Assembly: GCA_965119745.1 (NCBI GenBank)
Contig: OZ221973.1
Location: 1,426,001 to 1,490,000, forward strand
Direction of reading: 5' to 3'
Source of the DNA: CAJFUR01 sp904420575
GTDB lineage: Bacteria > Actinomycetota > Coriobacteriia > Coriobacteriales > Eggerthellaceae
Length of the DNA stretch: 64,000 nucleotides
In this document: positions 1-8,528 of the stretch, piece after piece
Position numbering within the stretch: position 1 is the stretch's first letter
Layout of the letters: the number at the start of each line of letters is the position of its first letter
Position numbers and translations under genes: made by a program
Notes under the pieces: model-generated
Database searches by the model: none
The model's input: only the letters and a program-made list of their open reading frames with translations
What the model was told of the DNA's origin: nothing

Positions 1-253
1 TTGCTTTGCGTATCATAAGGCCTCTCTTTCGGTGTGCTGTCGGTCGGGGCGAAGAACACGGTAGCAGAAACGGGAGCCGCTTGCCGCTTGCGCTTCGGGC
101 CGGTGCTCGGCAGATGACGAATCGCTCCTTCCTCATCCTTCGCATCTTGCACCGGCGGCGTTGCGGCTATACTGATGCGATCGTGCGGCGCGTCATGGAA
201 CCGTCCGGTGAAAGACGACCGCACGGCAGGAGCGTTCGACGAAAGGAGCACGC

Positions 254-556
254 ATGGCTCAGGGATTCGAACTGTTCATGGAAGAGGCGCCCGAGGTGGC
301 GAAGGCGTACGGCGGCATGGTCATGCAGCTCGCTCAGACGAGCGCCCTCGACCACAAGACCCAGGAGCTCGCGTACCTGGCCGTGCTTGCGGCCACAGGC
401 AGGGAGGGCGGCCTCGGCTTCCACGCGAAGTCGGCGAAGGACGCCGGCGCCACGCGCGACGAGGTGGCAAGCGCCGTGCTCGTGGGCCTGCCCGCCGTGG
501 GCATGGCCGCCGTCGAGTCGCTGGCCCCGGTGCTCGAGGCGTACGACCAGGCCTAG
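254..556 (+). CDS. Carboxymuconolactone decarboxylase (CMD/AhpD-fold) family protein
   Basis: A 100-residue all-helical protein with the CMD family layout: a helix carrying ELAYLAV, then a His-containing turn (H57), then the G-A-T-R-D-E-V helix followed by a Gly/Ala-rich stretch. In AhpD-type members the turn carries a CXXC pair used for peroxide-linked redox chemistry. Here the equivalent turn reads GGLGFH and has no cysteine, so thiol peroxidase activity is unlikely and the substrate is unknown. The start follows an AAGGAG ribosome-binding site at 243-248. It stands upstream of the endonuclease IV gene on the same strand with a 190-bp gap, so a shared transcript is possible but not shown. 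Family assignment is fairly safe; function is open. Confidence 0.8.
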   Translation: MAQGFELFMEEAPEVAKAYGGMVMQLAQTSALDHKTQELAYLAVLAATGREGGLGFHAKSAKDAGATRDEVASAVLVGLPAVGMAAVESLAPVLEAYDQA

Positions 557-748
557 CCCGGCACCGCGCCCTTCGCGCCGTCCTCGCGACTGCAGCGGCC
601 GGCCGTGCCGGGCGGCTCGCAGGCACGCGAAGAAGCGTGCTGTTCGCAGGCCGCAAAAGGACGCTCCCGTCGCCATCCTCCGCAGGGCAAAGGCCGCGAA
701 GCGGCAACGACGAAACCGAACAACGACAGAACGGAAAGGGTCACGCAC

Positions 749-1582
749 ATGTTTACCATCGGATGCCATCTCTCGAGCGCGAAGGGCTATCTCCACATGG
801 CGAAGGACGCCGTGTCCATTGACGCCAACACGTTCCAGTTCTTCACGCGCAACCCGCGCGGTGGCCGTGCGAAGGAGATCGATCCCTCCGACGTCGCGGC
901 CTACACCGCCTACGCGGCCGACCACGGCATCACGCGCATTCTCGCGCATGCGCCCTACACGCTGAACCCCGCTTCGGACAAGCAGCAGACGCGCGACTTC
1001 GCGCTCATGGTGCTGGCCGAGGACCTTGGCCGCATGGAAGAGACGCCCCATCAGATGTACAACATGCATCCTGGCAGCGCCGTCGGCCAGTCGCCCGAGG
1101 CCGCCATGGAGAAGATCGCCGAGGCCTTGAACGAGTCGCTGTTCCCCGTGCAGACCACCACGCTTCTGCTGGAGACCATGTCGGGCAAGGGCAGCGAGAT
1201 CGGTGGCACGTTCGAGCAGCTGGCGACCATCATCGAGCAGGTAGACCTGAGCGACCACGTGGGCGTGTGCCTCGACACCTGCCACGTGTGGGATGCGGGC
1301 TACGACATCGTGGGCGACCTCGACGGCGTCATCGACGAGTTCGATCGCGTGCTCGGCCTCGACCGCCTGCGTGCCATCCATCTCAACGACTCCCAGAACG
1401 CCCGCGGTTCGCACAAGGACCGCCATGCCCGCATCGGCGAAGGCGAGATCGGGTTTGACGCCCTCGCCGCCGTCACGAACCATCCGAAGCTGCGCGACCT
1501 GCCGTTCTATCTGGAAACGCCCAACCCCACGCTCCAAGGCTACGGCGAGGAGATCGCCGCGCTGCGCCACGCGCACCGCTGA
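749..1582 (+). CDS. nfo: Endonuclease IV-type AP endonuclease / TIM-barrel deoxyribonuclease
   Basis: A 277-residue TIM-barrel protein of the AP endonuclease 2 family, which cleaves DNA 5' of abasic sites with three Zn ions. The family's metal-ligand blocks appear in order: HAPYTLN near residue 70, HPGS near 105, LETMSGKGSEIG near 140, CLDTCH near 180, and HLNDS followed by H-K-D-R-H near 215-230, with a final ETP near 258. Length matches the bacterial enzyme (about 275-285). I chose the ATG at 749 because MFTIGCHLS matches the family N-terminus and GGAAAGGG at 732-739 is a fitting ribosome-binding site; the frame stays open upstream but that part is low-complexity and unlike the family. It converges with the NTF2-like gene. 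Confidence 0.92.
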   Translation: MFTIGCHLSSAKGYLHMAKDAVSIDANTFQFFTRNPRGGRAKEIDPSDVAAYTAYAADHGITRILAHAPYTLNPASDKQQTRDFALMVLAEDLGRMEETPHQMYNMHPGSAVGQSPEAAMEKIAEALNESLFPVQTTTLLLETMSGKGSEIGGTFEQLATIIEQVDLSDHVGVCLDTCHVWDAGYDIVGDLDGVIDEFDRVLGLDRLRAIHLNDSQNARGSHKDRHARIGEGEIGFDALAAVTNHPKLRDLPFYLETPNPTLQGYGEEIAALRHAHR

Positions 1583-1598
1583 CGGAGGGGCCTTGCCG

Positions 1599-1946
1599 TC
1601 ATGCCGGCCGGATCACGAGTTCCTGGATCAGGCTGTTGTCCAGGCTGCACACGCCGTCTGTGCAGTTCTCTATCTGTGCGAGCGCGTGGATGACGGTGCC
1701 GCGATAGTTCGCGTAGAAGTTCACGGTGCGGTCGTCCACCACGCGCGGGTCCATGATGGAGAAGCCTCCCAGCACGAACGCGTTGTGGTAGTACATGTCG
1801 ATGGCGCGCTTGCCGTAGATGAAGGCGCTTTCGCGGCCGACGAGCGAGGGACAGTAGTCGAACAGGCGGCATTCCTCGGTGAAGCACTGGGAGAGCGCCA
1901 CGTGGTCCTTGTTCTGCAAAGCGGCGACGAATTCGTTGACGATCAT
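1599..1946 (-). CDS. NTF2/SnoaL-like small protein
   Basis: A 115-residue protein with the cone-shaped NTF2/SnoaL outline: an N-terminal helix (IVNEFVAALQNKD), a short acidic helix with FDYCPSL, and a curved sheet with VVDDRTVNFYANYRG. The fold houses ketosteroid isomerases, polyketide cyclases and the bile-acid 7-dehydratase BaiE, but also many non-enzymatic proteins, so the catalytic role cannot be read off. The gene starts 9 bp after the stop of the SDR gene on the same strand, so the two are surely co-transcribed and probably act on the same small molecule. A GGAGGCTCC stretch before the ATG overlaps the SDR stop region. Steroid or polycyclic substrates are inference from the neighbour only. 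Confidence 0.75.
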   Translation of the reverse strand: MIVNEFVAALQNKDHVALSQCFTEECRLFDYCPSLVGRESAFIYGKRAIDMYYHNAFVLGGFSIMDPRVVDDRTVNFYANYRGTVIHALAQIENCTDGVCSLDNSLIQELVIRPA

Positions 1947-1955
1947 GGGAGCCTC

Positions 1956-2735
1956 CTAGTAGACCTTTTCGGAATGGAGCAGGGCGTCGGTGCCGCCGTC
2001 GGCGAACAGCACGACGCCGTTGAGGCCCCGTGCTTCGGGCGACGCGACGAAGGCGATCACGTTGGCCACCTCTTCGGGGTCCATGAGCGGGTCGTCGCCG
2101 TAGTGGGTGGGCACGGGCAGCGCCTCCATGGCCACCTTGTGGGCGGGCGAGAGGTTGGCGGTCATGGCCGTGCGCACGTTGCCGGGGGCGACGGCGTTCA
2201 GGCGCACGCCGCGGGCTCCCCATTCGGCGCTCATGCGGCGCGCCCAGCGGGCCAGGGCGTACTTCGTGGCGGCGTAGAACGTGTGGGCGACGGCGGGGTC
2301 GTAGTCCTGCACGAGCGCCAGGATGCGCTCTTCGTCGGCCTGGTTGTTCAGCATGCCCACCACGTCCATGCGCGCCGATCCTTGCGCGATGGAGTTCGAG
2401 GAAATGACCGTGCAGCTGCCATGGCGCTTTTCAAGCAGGTCGAACGCCCCGCGCGCCATTTCGGTGGCGCCGAAGTAGTTGAGCGAGATGATGAGCGGGA
2501 TGGGGGCGTTGTCTCCCGACACGCCTGCGTTGCAGATGAGAGCGTCGATGCCTTCGGGGCAGCGGTCGTGCAGCTCGGCCAAGGCCGCCGCGCGGCCGTC
2601 TTTCGTAGCCAGGTTCGCGTTGATGTCGCCGCCCTTGAGGTCGACGTTCACGACCTCGTGGCCCCGAGAGCGCAGTATCTCTGCGGTCTTCGCGCCGATG
2701 CCGCTGGTGGCGCCCGTGATGACGTAGATTCCCAT
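1956..2735 (-). CDS. Short-chain dehydrogenase/reductase (3-alpha-HSD/carbonyl reductase-like)
   Basis: A 259-residue classical SDR. The glycine-rich nucleotide loop TGATSGIG is at residues 7-14, an Asp at position 32 after beta-2 suggests NAD(H) preference, NAG is at 69-71, and the catalytic residues are Ser112/113, Tyr154 and Lys158 (YAATK). From memory the overall sequence, including the NYFGATE segment and the C-terminal ADGGTDA, resembles the Comamonas 3-alpha-hydroxysteroid dehydrogenase/carbonyl reductase more than fatty-acid FabG. Eggerthellaceae are known for hydroxysteroid and bile-acid dehydrogenases, so a steroid substrate is plausible but unproven. It is the first gene of a two-gene unit with the NTF2-like protein and lies downstream of the PucR-type regulator on the same strand. 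GAAAGGA precedes the ATG. Confidence 0.85.
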   Translation of the reverse strand: MGIYVITGATSGIGAKTAEILRSRGHEVVNVDLKGGDINANLATKDGRAAALAELHDRCPEGIDALICNAGVSGDNAPIPLIISLNYFGATEMARGAFDLLEKRHGSCTVISSNSIAQGSARMDVVGMLNNQADEERILALVQDYDPAVAHTFYAATKYALARWARRMSAEWGARGVRLNAVAPGNVRTAMTANLSPAHKVAMEALPVPTHYGDDPLMDPEEVANVIAFVASPEARGLNGVVLFADGGTDALLHSEKVY

Positions 2736-2883
2736 TGCCGTCGGTCCTTTCAGGCAAGGCTTCCTGCAGGCACGCGGACCGTATGGCGGCGCGGCTTGAA
2801 GAAGTCTTAATGATATATGTTACTATTAGTGAAAGAATCATAGCATGGAAAGGGGCGGCCTCTGCGTCGGCGGGGCAAGCGGT

Positions 2884-2910
2884 AGGCGAACCGTCATGTG
2901 CGGTTCGCCT
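2884..2910. terminator. Hairpin between the PucR-type gene and the SDR gene
   Basis: A perfect 10-bp inverted repeat (2884-2893 with 2901-2910, AGGCGAACCG type) around a 7-nt loop, just after the stop of the regulator gene read on the minus strand. No T-run follows, so intrinsic termination is doubtful. It may separate the regulator transcript from the SDR pair or protect an mRNA end. The next 80 bp, up to the SDR start, are AT-rich and probably hold the SDR promoter. Confidence 0.45.
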
Positions 2911-2928
2911 CTGCAAGGTGGAGAAGCG

Positions 2929-4518
2929 CTATACGGACGTGCTTGCCGGCCCCAAGCGACCCTTGCCGGATTCAAGTAGGTCGGAAAGGTGAAACAAGGA
3001 GATCAGGCCGATTCTTGTCTTCGGGCTGTCCAGGTCAAGGCCTTCGCGCTCGGTCATGGCCCCGATCCTGTTCAAAACGGTGTTCCGATGGACGCCGAGC
3101 GCCTCGGCCGTTTGGTTGGCGCTGCACTCGTGCGTCAGGTAGCATCGGAGAACCTCGTCGTCGGACGGCCGCATGTTCCGGCGGTTTTCCCTTATGCGGG
3201 CAATTACGCTCGTGTCCAGGCAGAACTGCAAGAACGCATAATCCTTCTTGTCGCTGAAAAGCAGATGGTCGAACAGATAGTCTTCGAAGCGGGCGAAGGG
3301 ATCGCATTTGTCGAGGCCGTCGTGTTCGCAGGAGCGCGCCATGCTGTCGTATTCGAAGGCAACAGCGGTCTGCCGGGCGCCTTTGTCGAGGTTCTGCATG
3401 GTTGGGAGCAGGCCGGAAACCGCAACGTCGACGTGGGAAAAATCGATCAAGGAAGACAGGGGGGCCTCGATTGCCCGATCGGCGCCTTGCGCGCGTGCGA
3501 CGAGATAGGCAATGCCGTCTTGCAAGACGATGGGGTTGTCGGGCAACGCCGCGCCGATTCTCCGGGTCAGGTACCCGAGGTTTTCCATATCGGCCGCTTT
3601 CGGTTTTATCGCGTACAGGCGAACGGTCCCGTTTTCGGGCAGCCCGATGCTGCGCGCCTGTTGCGCAACGATGTCCTGCGGCAACTCCTTGCCTGCAATC
3701 AAGGCCGAAAGAAGCTCCGTGCCTTTCGCATACGCTTGGCTTTCATAGGATTGGCATCTCCGTATGTGCGCTTTGACGTGCGATGCGAGGATGTCGAACG
3801 TGTCCAGGAGACCTTGGGAATAGGGGACGTTGTTGCAGGTCATGACCATTTGAAGGAAATAAGCGCCGTTTACTTTGAACACGTGGTTCATGGACGGGTT
3901 CTTTGTCACCTTGTTGCCGGAGTAATGGGTCTTTCCCTGTTTCGCCCATCTCGAAAGGGCCTTGGTTTCTCGGAACCGTGTCACGGCCCGCTCTCCGTGA
4001 AACCCCTTTTCGATGAGTTCGTTCGTGATGGGGTCGTCGGTCGGCATGTCCGGGGTGTAGGCGAGCAGGCGGTAGGTCGAATCCGATATGGTTATCAAAT
4101 TGCCCAAGACGTCGCGCGAGATGTCGAGCATCTCCTGATAGCTTCCCCTTTCGGCCGATATCCTGTCGAGGTCGTGCTCCCATCGGGCGATGGCGCGAAT
4201 GCGCTTTTGGAGGCTTGATGCAAAGGCTTGCTTCGAAAGGGCCGTTTCCGCTATCAGCGCATTGCGCCGCCGTGTGGGCAGCGGCGCTTCTGAGAGCGCC
4301 TGGCATACGACGATGATCGGCTCGGTTTCCTGAACGCTCTGGATCTCTTGGTCGCTTTCGCACACGAAGACCGTGCCCTCTTCGAAGACGATGTCCCTTT
4401 CGCTGGCGTGGGGAGGCAGGGGCTCGACCCACTCGACGTTTCCCGAGGAAAAGCTCTGATGGCGGATGCCGCTCGAAAGGGCTTGAACCCAATCGACGAG
4501 CATGGCTGAAGTGGTCAC
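2929..4518 (-). CDS. PucR/CdaR-type transcriptional regulator
   Basis: A 529-residue cytoplasmic regulator. The last 60 residues hold the PucR/CdaR helix-turn-helix: LRCYLTHECSANQTAEAL followed by GVHRNTVLNRIGAM. The middle (about residues 290-420) has the GGDEF-like fold of this family, and the first 250 residues are a sensor part that I cannot match further. I place the start at the GTG at 4518, because AAAGGAG lies 8 nt upstream; an ATG further inside lacks a comparable site. The gene diverges from two fucose-isomerase-like paralogues, the classical arrangement for a PucR-type activator of a catabolic operon, so it probably controls that operon and possibly the SDR pair downstream. The inducer is unknown. 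Confidence 0.85.
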   Translation of the reverse strand: MTTSAMLVDWVQALSSGIRHQSFSSGNVEWVEPLPPHASERDIVFEEGTVFVCESDQEIQSVQETEPIIVVCQALSEAPLPTRRRNALIAETALSKQAFASSLQKRIRAIARWEHDLDRISAERGSYQEMLDISRDVLGNLITISDSTYRLLAYTPDMPTDDPITNELIEKGFHGERAVTRFRETKALSRWAKQGKTHYSGNKVTKNPSMNHVFKVNGAYFLQMVMTCNNVPYSQGLLDTFDILASHVKAHIRRCQSYESQAYAKGTELLSALIAGKELPQDIVAQQARSIGLPENGTVRLYAIKPKAADMENLGYLTRRIGAALPDNPIVLQDGIAYLVARAQGADRAIEAPLSSLIDFSHVDVAVSGLLPTMQNLDKGARQTAVAFEYDSMARSCEHDGLDKCDPFARFEDYLFDHLLFSDKKDYAFLQFCLDTSVIARIRENRRNMRPSDDEVLRCYLTHECSANQTAEALGVHRNTVLNRIGAMTEREGLDLDSPKTRIGLISLFHLSDLLESGKGRLGPASTSV

Positions 4519-4531
4519 GGTACCTGCTCCT

Positions 4532-4581
4532 TTGTTATGCATTACGCACAACATTATATCGAATAATGGATGAATGGCCTA
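4532..4581. promoter_or_regulatory. Divergent promoter region between the PucR-type gene and the isomerase-like operon
   Basis: The 254-bp divergent region holds an AT-rich core. On the plus strand TTGTTA (4532-4537) and TATATC (4555-4560) are 17 bp apart, giving a promoter towards the isomerase-like genes. On the minus strand TATAAT (4553-4558) is a good -10 for the regulator with a poor -35, so overlapping, mutually exclusive promoters are likely. The regulator leader would be only about 30 nt. This is read by eye; no operator palindrome stands out. Confidence 0.4.
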
Positions 4582-4772
4582 TTAATAACGGAAAACCGTC
4601 TTTGTAGAATGAGCTTGGAGCAGGTGGGCGGAAAGGCTCCGATCTGGCGCGGCGCCGAGGTGCGCAGAAGCAGATGAAACGGCGAGGGGAAGGGCGCGTC
4701 GGACGGCGCGCGAAGGCGCAAGGCGTGGCATCCAACATGCGGGAAGATGGACCGGAAGAACAGGAGGACGCA

Positions 4773-6335
4773 ATGGATTTTGGCATCGAAACGGGGAAGG
4801 ACGTCAAGCTCAATGTAAGGCCGGTCACGGTCTGCGTGTACCACGAATATGTATTCGAGGGTCCATGCAGGTTTGGCGAGGGCGACCGTCTCACCAAGGA
4901 ATTCGATTTGACGAACGCGGCCGAAAGGCACCGTGCGTTCGTCAAAAGCGTCAACGAGCATCTCGGGCAACTGGATTACGTCAATGTGATGGAACCCACC
5001 ATCATCATGCGAGACGAAACGTTTCCCATCAAGGAGGAAATGATCGAGGAAATGGCGCGTGACGTCGCGGAAGTGGACATCTACCTCATGAACGTCTTCC
5101 CGTTCGGCGTCGATTTTCTTCTCGAGTTCGAGAAGCGCTACGACAAACCCATGGCGCTCCTCCACTTCGGCAGCAACGACGCGATATTCGTGTCTTCCCT
5201 TACCGCCCGAGGGCATGAGGCGTACTGCTGGTACAACTGGGATGCGGCACCCCACACCTTGAAGATCCTCAGGGCGCGCAAAGTGCTTGGCAATACGCGG
5301 GTGCTGTGCCTTCCCCGTGCGAACTCGACCGTGTCGATAAGCGCATGCGACTCGTTTTTCGACCACGATGCCGTGTCGAAGCGCTTGGGGGTGGGGTTCC
5401 GCTATTACAACATGCATGAGTTTCTCGACCAAACCCAGATGGTGGACCCGTCGACCAATCCAACGTTGCCAGGACGCATAGGCGACAACATCAACGAAGA
5501 CGACGCGAAGGCGATCAGGGAAATCGCACGCGACCTTGTTCGCGGCGCCGAGATATGCGATGTGGACGAGGAGTTCGTGTTCAACTCCGTCAAGGCAAAC
5601 TATCTCGCCAAGAAGCTTATGGCAAAGCTGGACTGCAACGCTTTCACGGCTCCGTGTCCCGACATGTGCGCGACGCGCCGTTTGAACGAGGAGCAATTCA
5701 CCCTCTGTCTCAACCATTCCCTCAACAACGAATGCGGCATTTGCTCGGCATGCGAGTACGACGTGTCCGCGCTGGTTTCGATGATCCTCCTGTCGAGCCT
5801 GTCGTTCAGCGCCCCCTACATGGGCAATACGTCGCTCGGGAAAATGAACGCCGAAGACGCCCTCACCGCGTCACCGCTTCTGATGAAGGACAAGGACGGT
5901 TTCGCGCAGACCGAAGGCAGGCTGAGCGCGACGGGCGGCATTGGCTATACCTTCCACGCCGTTCCCAATCGCAAGCTCAAAGGGTATGACAAAGAGCAGT
6001 CGGCCTACTCGCTGAGGCCTTTTGCGATGGGCGGCCGTTGGGGAGCGACCATCCGCTACGACTTCAACCAGGACATCGGCCAAACCGTCACCATGTGCCG
6101 TTTTGATCCTACCTGTTCGAAGATCTTCGTTGCCCGTGGGGAGATCGTGGCTGGAGCTGGCTACGAGACGGAAAACTGCACCGAGGGCCTGTTTTTCAAG
6201 GTTTCCGACGGCGAGAAGTTCTTCGAAGGGTCGTTGCAGGTTGGGAACCATATTCCCTTGGTGTATGGCGACGTGTACGACGAAGTCGTCGGCTTCGCCA
6301 ACCTCGTTGGGCTCGAGGTCATCGAGTGCGCGTAG
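4773..6335 (+). CDS. L-fucose/arabinose isomerase-fold protein, paralogue 1
   Basis: A 520-residue protein whose C-terminal half follows the L-fucose isomerase-like family. The stretch near residues 287-335 (CNAFTAPCPDMC through NECGICSACEYD) matches the family's acidic metal-ligand segment, in which a Glu and an Asp bind Mn. The Gly-rich RYDF/MCRFDP strands follow, and near residue 490 GNHIPLVYGD corresponds to the final His ligand strand. The N-terminal half has the Rossmann-like sensor layout (GPCRFGEGD, NVMEP). The family interconverts aldoses and ketoses, but members this divergent may act on other polyols or sugar-like compounds. Unusually many Cys residues surround the metal segment. 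AGGAGG precedes the ATG. It forms an operon with its paralogue and the carrier-like gene. Substrate unknown. Confidence 0.7.
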   Translation: MDFGIETGKDVKLNVRPVTVCVYHEYVFEGPCRFGEGDRLTKEFDLTNAAERHRAFVKSVNEHLGQLDYVNVMEPTIIMRDETFPIKEEMIEEMARDVAEVDIYLMNVFPFGVDFLLEFEKRYDKPMALLHFGSNDAIFVSSLTARGHEAYCWYNWDAAPHTLKILRARKVLGNTRVLCLPRANSTVSISACDSFFDHDAVSKRLGVGFRYYNMHEFLDQTQMVDPSTNPTLPGRIGDNINEDDAKAIREIARDLVRGAEICDVDEEFVFNSVKANYLAKKLMAKLDCNAFTAPCPDMCATRRLNEEQFTLCLNHSLNNECGICSACEYDVSALVSMILLSSLSFSAPYMGNTSLGKMNAEDALTASPLLMKDKDGFAQTEGRLSATGGIGYTFHAVPNRKLKGYDKEQSAYSLRPFAMGGRWGATIRYDFNQDIGQTVTMCRFDPTCSKIFVARGEIVAGAGYETENCTEGLFFKVSDGEKFFEGSLQVGNHIPLVYGDVYDEVVGFANLVGLEVIECA

Positions 6336-6468
6336 GGACGAACAAACCCGATTGGCGATGATCTCGGTACTTTCGGTGCTTGTCGACCCGAAAACGGGCG
6401 TCCTGCGCGAAGCATCGGGAAAACGCTCAGGGGAAAGACAAAGTCTGTGGTGAGAAAGGGATCTGGCG

Positions 6469-8016
6469 ATGATTGAGAAGGCAAAGGACATCACGCTCAA
6501 TGTGCTTCCATTGGAGCTTTTCTGCGAGCATCTTTACTACTACGAGGGGCCCTGCCGGTTCGGAAGCGGAGACGCCCTCCGGCCCGGATACGACGAGATA
6601 GCGTTCGCCGAAAGGGCGAAGAAGTTCGTTTCCGACATCAAGGCGCACGTGCCGGAGGGGATCAACGTGATGGAACCCGTCCTGTTCCGCAGGACGGACG
6701 ACTGGGAAGAGCCCGAGGAGCAGTGGGTGGCGATGGAGGCTGCCGTCAACGCGGCAGACGTCGTGGTTCCCATGGCAGGCGCCGGCGTTCAGGACCTTGC
6801 GTTCAAGTTCGCCCAGCGCTTCAAGAAAACCATGTGCTATTGCCCCTCTTCCGGCGCTTTCAATGTTCCCGATGTCCCGTCTGCGATAGCGGCAAGGAAC
6901 GTCGACTATGCCTGCTACTCCGAATACCGATGGGAGGATTTCGTCCTGCGCCTGGTGGCGCTCCGCGCGAAAAAGGTCATTGCCCGCACGAAGTACCTTT
7001 GCGTGACGAGATTCGACGGCACCCAGTCCGTGAGCAGGCCCGACTCCTTCACGAGCCTCGACCATATTACGCAACGGTTCGGCACGCGATTCCATTTCGC
7101 CAACATCCACGAGTTCTTCGACTGCATGGAAGAGGCCACGCCCGAAGGCAACCACACGACGCCCGGACGTAAAACCCTCAACGTCGACGAGGGCGATTTG
7201 AAACGGGCGAACGAGATATGCGACGAATTGATCGGCGGAGCCGAAAGCGTGGGCATGAGCCGCGAGCTGATGCTCCCGTCCGTCGTGGCGTACGTGGTCA
7301 CCCGGAAGTTCATGGATCGCTTCGACTGCAACGCCTTTTCCATTCCCTGCCCCGATGCGTGTTCGACCAGGAGGCTCAACGAAGGCAAGTTCACCATGTG
7401 CCTGACCCACGCGCTCAACGCCGAGGCAGGCATTCCCTCGTCATGCGAGTACGATCTGCCGGCGGCCCTCTCAGAGCAGGCGTTGATCGCCGTTTCGGGC
7501 ATGAGCCCGTACATGGGCAACACGTGTCCCATCCCGGTGCTCGACGGGCGGTTCAAGCAGGTGTTCGGGGCGACCAAGGAAAAGCTTGAGGAATTGGCGA
7601 AAGATCCCGAAAACATCGACCGGCTCTGGATGACCCAGCATTCCGTGGCCCATCGCTGCCATCCCGACCCAAGCGCGCAGGCGCCTTACCGCATCGCTCC
7701 GTTTGCCTACGATCAGAAATTCGGGGCGACGCTGCGCTACGACTTCTCGCGCGACAAAGGCCAGTGCATCACGCTCTGCAAGTTTTCGCCCGATGGCAGC
7801 AAGATGTTCATCGGAAAGGCGGAAATCGTCGATAGCAGCGGCAAGGACAAAGAGAACTGCACGCAGTTGGTATTCTATCGCTTCAAGGACTCGCTTGCGG
7901 CCCATCGCGCCCAATGCAAGGTGGGCATCCACATCGCCCTTGTGTACGGCGACTACACCAAGGAGCTCGGAGCTTTGGCCGAAGCGCTGGACGTCGAGCC
8001 CCTTTTCGTCGAGTAG
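6469..8016 (+). CDS. L-fucose/arabinose isomerase-fold protein, paralogue 2
   Basis: A 515-residue paralogue of the preceding gene. It shares the N-terminal GPCRFGSGD and NVMEP blocks, the central CNAFSIPCPDAC-STRRLNE stretch, NAEAGIPSSCEYD and PYMGNT, and the C-terminal ENCT and GIHIALVYGD blocks. The Glu and Asp of the presumed metal site and the late His are kept in both copies, so both are probably enzymatically competent. The two proteins are diverged rather than freshly duplicated, which fits a heteromeric complex or two consecutive steps. An AAAGGGAT stretch lies before the ATG. The gap to the first gene is 133 bp, to the carrier-like gene 38 bp. The specific reaction cannot be stated. 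Confidence 0.7.
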   Translation: MIEKAKDITLNVLPLELFCEHLYYYEGPCRFGSGDALRPGYDEIAFAERAKKFVSDIKAHVPEGINVMEPVLFRRTDDWEEPEEQWVAMEAAVNAADVVVPMAGAGVQDLAFKFAQRFKKTMCYCPSSGAFNVPDVPSAIAARNVDYACYSEYRWEDFVLRLVALRAKKVIARTKYLCVTRFDGTQSVSRPDSFTSLDHITQRFGTRFHFANIHEFFDCMEEATPEGNHTTPGRKTLNVDEGDLKRANEICDELIGGAESVGMSRELMLPSVVAYVVTRKFMDRFDCNAFSIPCPDACSTRRLNEGKFTMCLTHALNAEAGIPSSCEYDLPAALSEQALIAVSGMSPYMGNTCPIPVLDGRFKQVFGATKEKLEELAKDPENIDRLWMTQHSVAHRCHPDPSAQAPYRIAPFAYDQKFGATLRYDFSRDKGQCITLCKFSPDGSKMFIGKAEIVDSSGKDKENCTQLVFYRFKDSLAAHRAQCKVGIHIALVYGDYTKELGALAEALDVEPLFVE

Positions 8017-8054
8017 GGCTTCGGGATGGCGTTCTTCGATGCGGAAGGCCGTTG

Positions 8055-8471
8055 ATGATGAAAGAGGACATTCGCAAGATCGACGAGGAGTCTCAGGTCG
8101 AGATCGACCTCGTTCTGGGCCAGGAACAGCTTACCTATTCGTTTTTCAGCGAACACCTCCGCACTTTCGTGTTCATGCGGTATTCCCTGGTCCCTTCCGA
8201 CTGCGAAGAGACGGACGACTTGGACGAGCTGACGTTGATCAGCTTGTCCAAGTCCATGAAGATGTCCAAGGACCTGGTCGCCGAGTACGAGGCAGGTCAG
8301 AACTGCGACGGCGCAACGTCGGCCACCGTCAAGCGGTCTTTGCTCCTCATGAAAATACAAAGGGCGTTTTCCGTCGAACTGTCGCTGCAGGAGCTGATGG
8401 GCATCGATACCCTGGAAGACCTTGCGCGTACCGTGTGGAGGCATCTTCCCGCATCGGGCGAAAGCTCCTGA
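8055..8471 (+). CDS. Small acidic protein with a possible acyl-carrier-like C-terminus
   Basis: A 138-residue acidic protein ending the isomerase-like operon. The last 45 residues (TSATVKRSLLLMKIQRAF, then VELSLQELMGIDTLEDLA) read like helices II-IV of an acyl or peptidyl carrier protein, with Ser in TSAT where the phosphopantetheine Ser would sit. The canonical DSL triplet is absent and the first 90 residues have no clear match, so this is a tentative reading. Two ATGs (8055 and 8058) follow GGAAGG; I took the first. Spacing of 38 bp from the upstream gene supports co-transcription. If it is a carrier, the operon would work on a tethered substrate; otherwise it may be an assembly or regulatory subunit. 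Confidence 0.5.
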   Translation: MMKEDIRKIDEESQVEIDLVLGQEQLTYSFFSEHLRTFVFMRYSLVPSDCEETDDLDELTLISLSKSMKMSKDLVAEYEAGQNCDGATSATVKRSLLLMKIQRAFSVELSLQELMGIDTLEDLARTVWRHLPASGESS

Positions 8472-8528
8472 AGCAAGCCGCTTTTCGTGCCAGCGCCTTT
8501 CGCCGCATCTGCGCGGACGCGCGAGGTT

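Noticed and set aside
167..1576. A 469-codon open frame antisense to the endonuclease IV gene
   Set aside because: The plus strand encodes a complete metal-ligand set of a known enzyme family; the antisense product is compositionally biased.
7914..8054. N-terminal extension of the carrier-like gene overlapping the second isomerase-like gene
   Set aside because: The extension is Arg/Gly-rich shadow sequence of the upstream gene; the ATG at 8055 has its own ribosome-binding site.
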